A stretch of 5,334 nucleotides of DNA, from the NCBI GenBank assembly GCA_948902155.1, contig CAQVQZ010000147.1, positions 1 to 5,334 of the forward strand. Direction: 5' to 3'. Under the pieces are notes generated by a model that saw only the letters and a list, made by a program, of their open reading frames with translations, was not told where the DNA came from and did no database searches. The stretch is from an uncultured Oscillibacter sp. (GTDB lineage Bacteria; Bacillota_A; Clostridia; Oscillospirales; Oscillospiraceae). How positions within the stretch are numbered: position 1 is the first letter of the stretch; each line of letters begins with the position of its first letter. This document shows positions 4,737 through 5,334 of the stretch, in pieces. The position numbers and the translations under genes are program-made.

Positions 4737-4779
4737 CCGTCAAAGCCGCCCAGGAACCACTCCTGCGCCTCTTTGACGG
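4737..4779 (-). promoter_or_regulatory. Symmetric two-tier hairpin upstream of the lipoprotein gene
   Basis: CCGTCAAAG (4737-4745) pairs perfectly with CTTTGACGG (4771-4779). Inside, a symmetric 5x5 internal loop (4746-4750 and 4766-4770) is followed by CAGGA/TCCTG (4751-4755 and 4761-4765) closing a 5-nt loop. It lies 62 nt before the lipoprotein start, directly ahead of the GC-rich hairpin at 4705-4730. It could be a structured leader or a protein-binding operator. It does not match a riboswitch class I recognise. Confidence 0.5.
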
Positions 4780-5118
4780 TGCGCGGCGCGAAACGTGCCC
4801 CGCTTCTCCGCGATACCCGAGTCCTATTGTCTCCCGCATTCCGCCGCTGACCCCTGGGACTTTCAGGAGCTTCCGCCTTTTTTTGAAAAACAGGCATCCC
4901 GGACCCCGTTGGGCCATATACATGGAAGGGGAAACGGCGGCTTCCGGGGCCGTCCGGCAGACTTTTTCCCTACAACATAGAAGATTTCTGGAAATTTTTG
5001 ACTGCCCCCACGAGAAGTTCAGCAATATGACGTATATTTTCCCATAAAACTGGTGTAAACTAACAAAAAGAATTTTACTGCCAGGGAAATTTTTTAAAAA
5101 TGTTTGTGCAATTATCCA
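4780..5118. other. Gene-free stretch between the lipoprotein leader and the HPr promoter
   Basis: No open frame here has a ribosome site and credible composition. GC content falls sharply after about 4970, where the DNA becomes A/T-rich with repeated GAAATTTTT tracts (4991-4999 and 5086-5094). The lipoprotein promoter must lie in the left half, reading leftwards. GACAAT (complement of 4826-4831) is the best -10-like hexamer I see, but it has no good -35. The AT-rich right half may be an UP-type or bent-DNA region for the promoter at 5119. Confidence 0.5.
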
Positions 5119-5147
5119 TTGACGGGAGACGAAAAAGCGGTTATGAT
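5119..5147 (+). promoter_or_regulatory. Sigma-A promoter of the HPr gene
   Basis: TTGACG (5119-5124) and TATGAT (5142-5147) are separated by exactly 17 nt, with each hexamer one base from consensus. The upstream DNA is A/T-rich. Initiation near 5154 gives a leader of about 60 nt to the ATG at 5214. This is the strongest vegetative promoter in the window and fits a highly expressed PTS gene. Confidence 0.8.
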
Positions 5148-5213
5148 GATAAAGTGATAACTCGTGGCAATACATCTCATTTTGAATCGACACAAAAAAA
5201 GGAGAGCTGCAAC

Positions 5214-5334
5214 ATGTATACGCAGGAGATCACTGTCAACAATGAAGTTGGTTTGCACGCCCGCCCCGCCACGTTCTTTATCCAGAAGGCCAACGAGTTC
5301 AAAAGCGGCATCTGGGTCGAGAAGGAGGACCGCC
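5214..5334 (+). CDS. ptsH: HPr family phosphocarrier protein, N-terminal 40 residues
   Basis: The frame runs off the window end after 40 codons. The start is the ATG at 5214, with AAAGGAG (5198-5204) 9 nt upstream. The product opens MYTQEITVNNEVGLHARPAT, with the HPr active-site motif G-L-H-A-R-P-A placing the phosphorylated histidine at H15, exactly the canonical position. FFIQKANEFKSGIWVEKED matches the following helix and beta strand. HPr passes phosphate from enzyme I to sugar-specific EIIA proteins in the cytoplasm. In Firmicutes it also serves catabolite repression when Ser46 is phosphorylated by HPr kinase. Ser46 lies beyond the edge, so this part cannot be checked, and the alternative of a Crh-like paralogue is made unlikely by the intact H15. 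It is a single gene with its own promoter; whether enzyme I follows is not visible. Confidence 0.9.
   Translation, partial: MYTQEITVNNEVGLHARPATFFIQKANEFKSGIWVEKEDR

Noticed and set aside
4374..4850. Plus-strand Pro/Thr/Glu-rich frame opposite the lipoprotein gene
   Set aside because: Its repeats (TEPVPP) are the antisense reading of the Gly/Asn repeat DNA; it has no ribosome site and continues into non-coding leader sequence.
5050..5065. CcpA cre-like site (TGTAAACTAACA) upstream of the HPr promoter
   Set aside because: The central CG and the second half-site of the cre consensus are missing.
4672..5193. Minus-strand open frame of 173 codons across the lipoprotein leader and AT-rich region
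   Set aside because: It has no ribosome site, composition changes midway with the DNA, and it would run through the two leader hairpins and oppose the strong HPr promoter.

Overview
The window looks like chromosomal DNA from a GC-rich Clostridia member, most likely the Oscillospiraceae group (Flavonifractor/Oscillibacter-like). The basis is strong AGGAGG ribosome sites, GC-rich third codon positions, a compact ECF sigma plus DUF4179-type pair, a Gram-positive HPr start, and hairpin-rich intergenic repeats of the kind I associate with this group. The genus is inference.

Layout. At the left edge (1-41, minus) are the first 13 codons of a probable DUF421/YetF membrane protein. Diverging from it is a two-gene plus-strand operon: an ECF sigma factor (173-712) preceded by an ECF-type promoter that suggests autoregulation, and a membrane-anchored DUF4179-like putative anti-sigma partner (693-1793) overlapping it by 20 bp. 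The 3' end of the second gene runs into a 162-bp near-perfect palindrome (1777-1938) that supplies the stop codon. A strong intrinsic terminator (1951-1994) and an extended -10 promoter for an unrecognised 219-aa protein (2059-2718) follow.

That gene converges, with a 19-bp overlap, on a 69-aa minus-strand protein (2700-2909). Then come about 330 bp without a convincing gene, trmO (3243-3926, minus; tRNA m6t6A37 methyltransferase) with its own TATAAT promoter, and a second structured repeat of about 190 bp (4023-4212) with long terminal inverted repeats and two hairpin-forming tandem units. Next is a Gly/Ser/Asn-rich lipoprotein gene (4292-4675, minus) with a leader carrying two stacked hairpins. 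An AT-rich stretch leads to a clear sigma-A promoter and the truncated start of an HPr phosphocarrier gene (5214 to the window end, plus).

Apart from the sigma/DUF4179 operon the genes look like independent single-gene units. No defence system, phage, CRISPR array, tRNA or rRNA was seen. The most interesting content is non-coding: two different palindromic elements, one of which appears to have inserted at the very end of a reading frame and now provides its last residues and stop, and one with internal pair-preserving base changes that suggest selection on RNA or cruciform structure.
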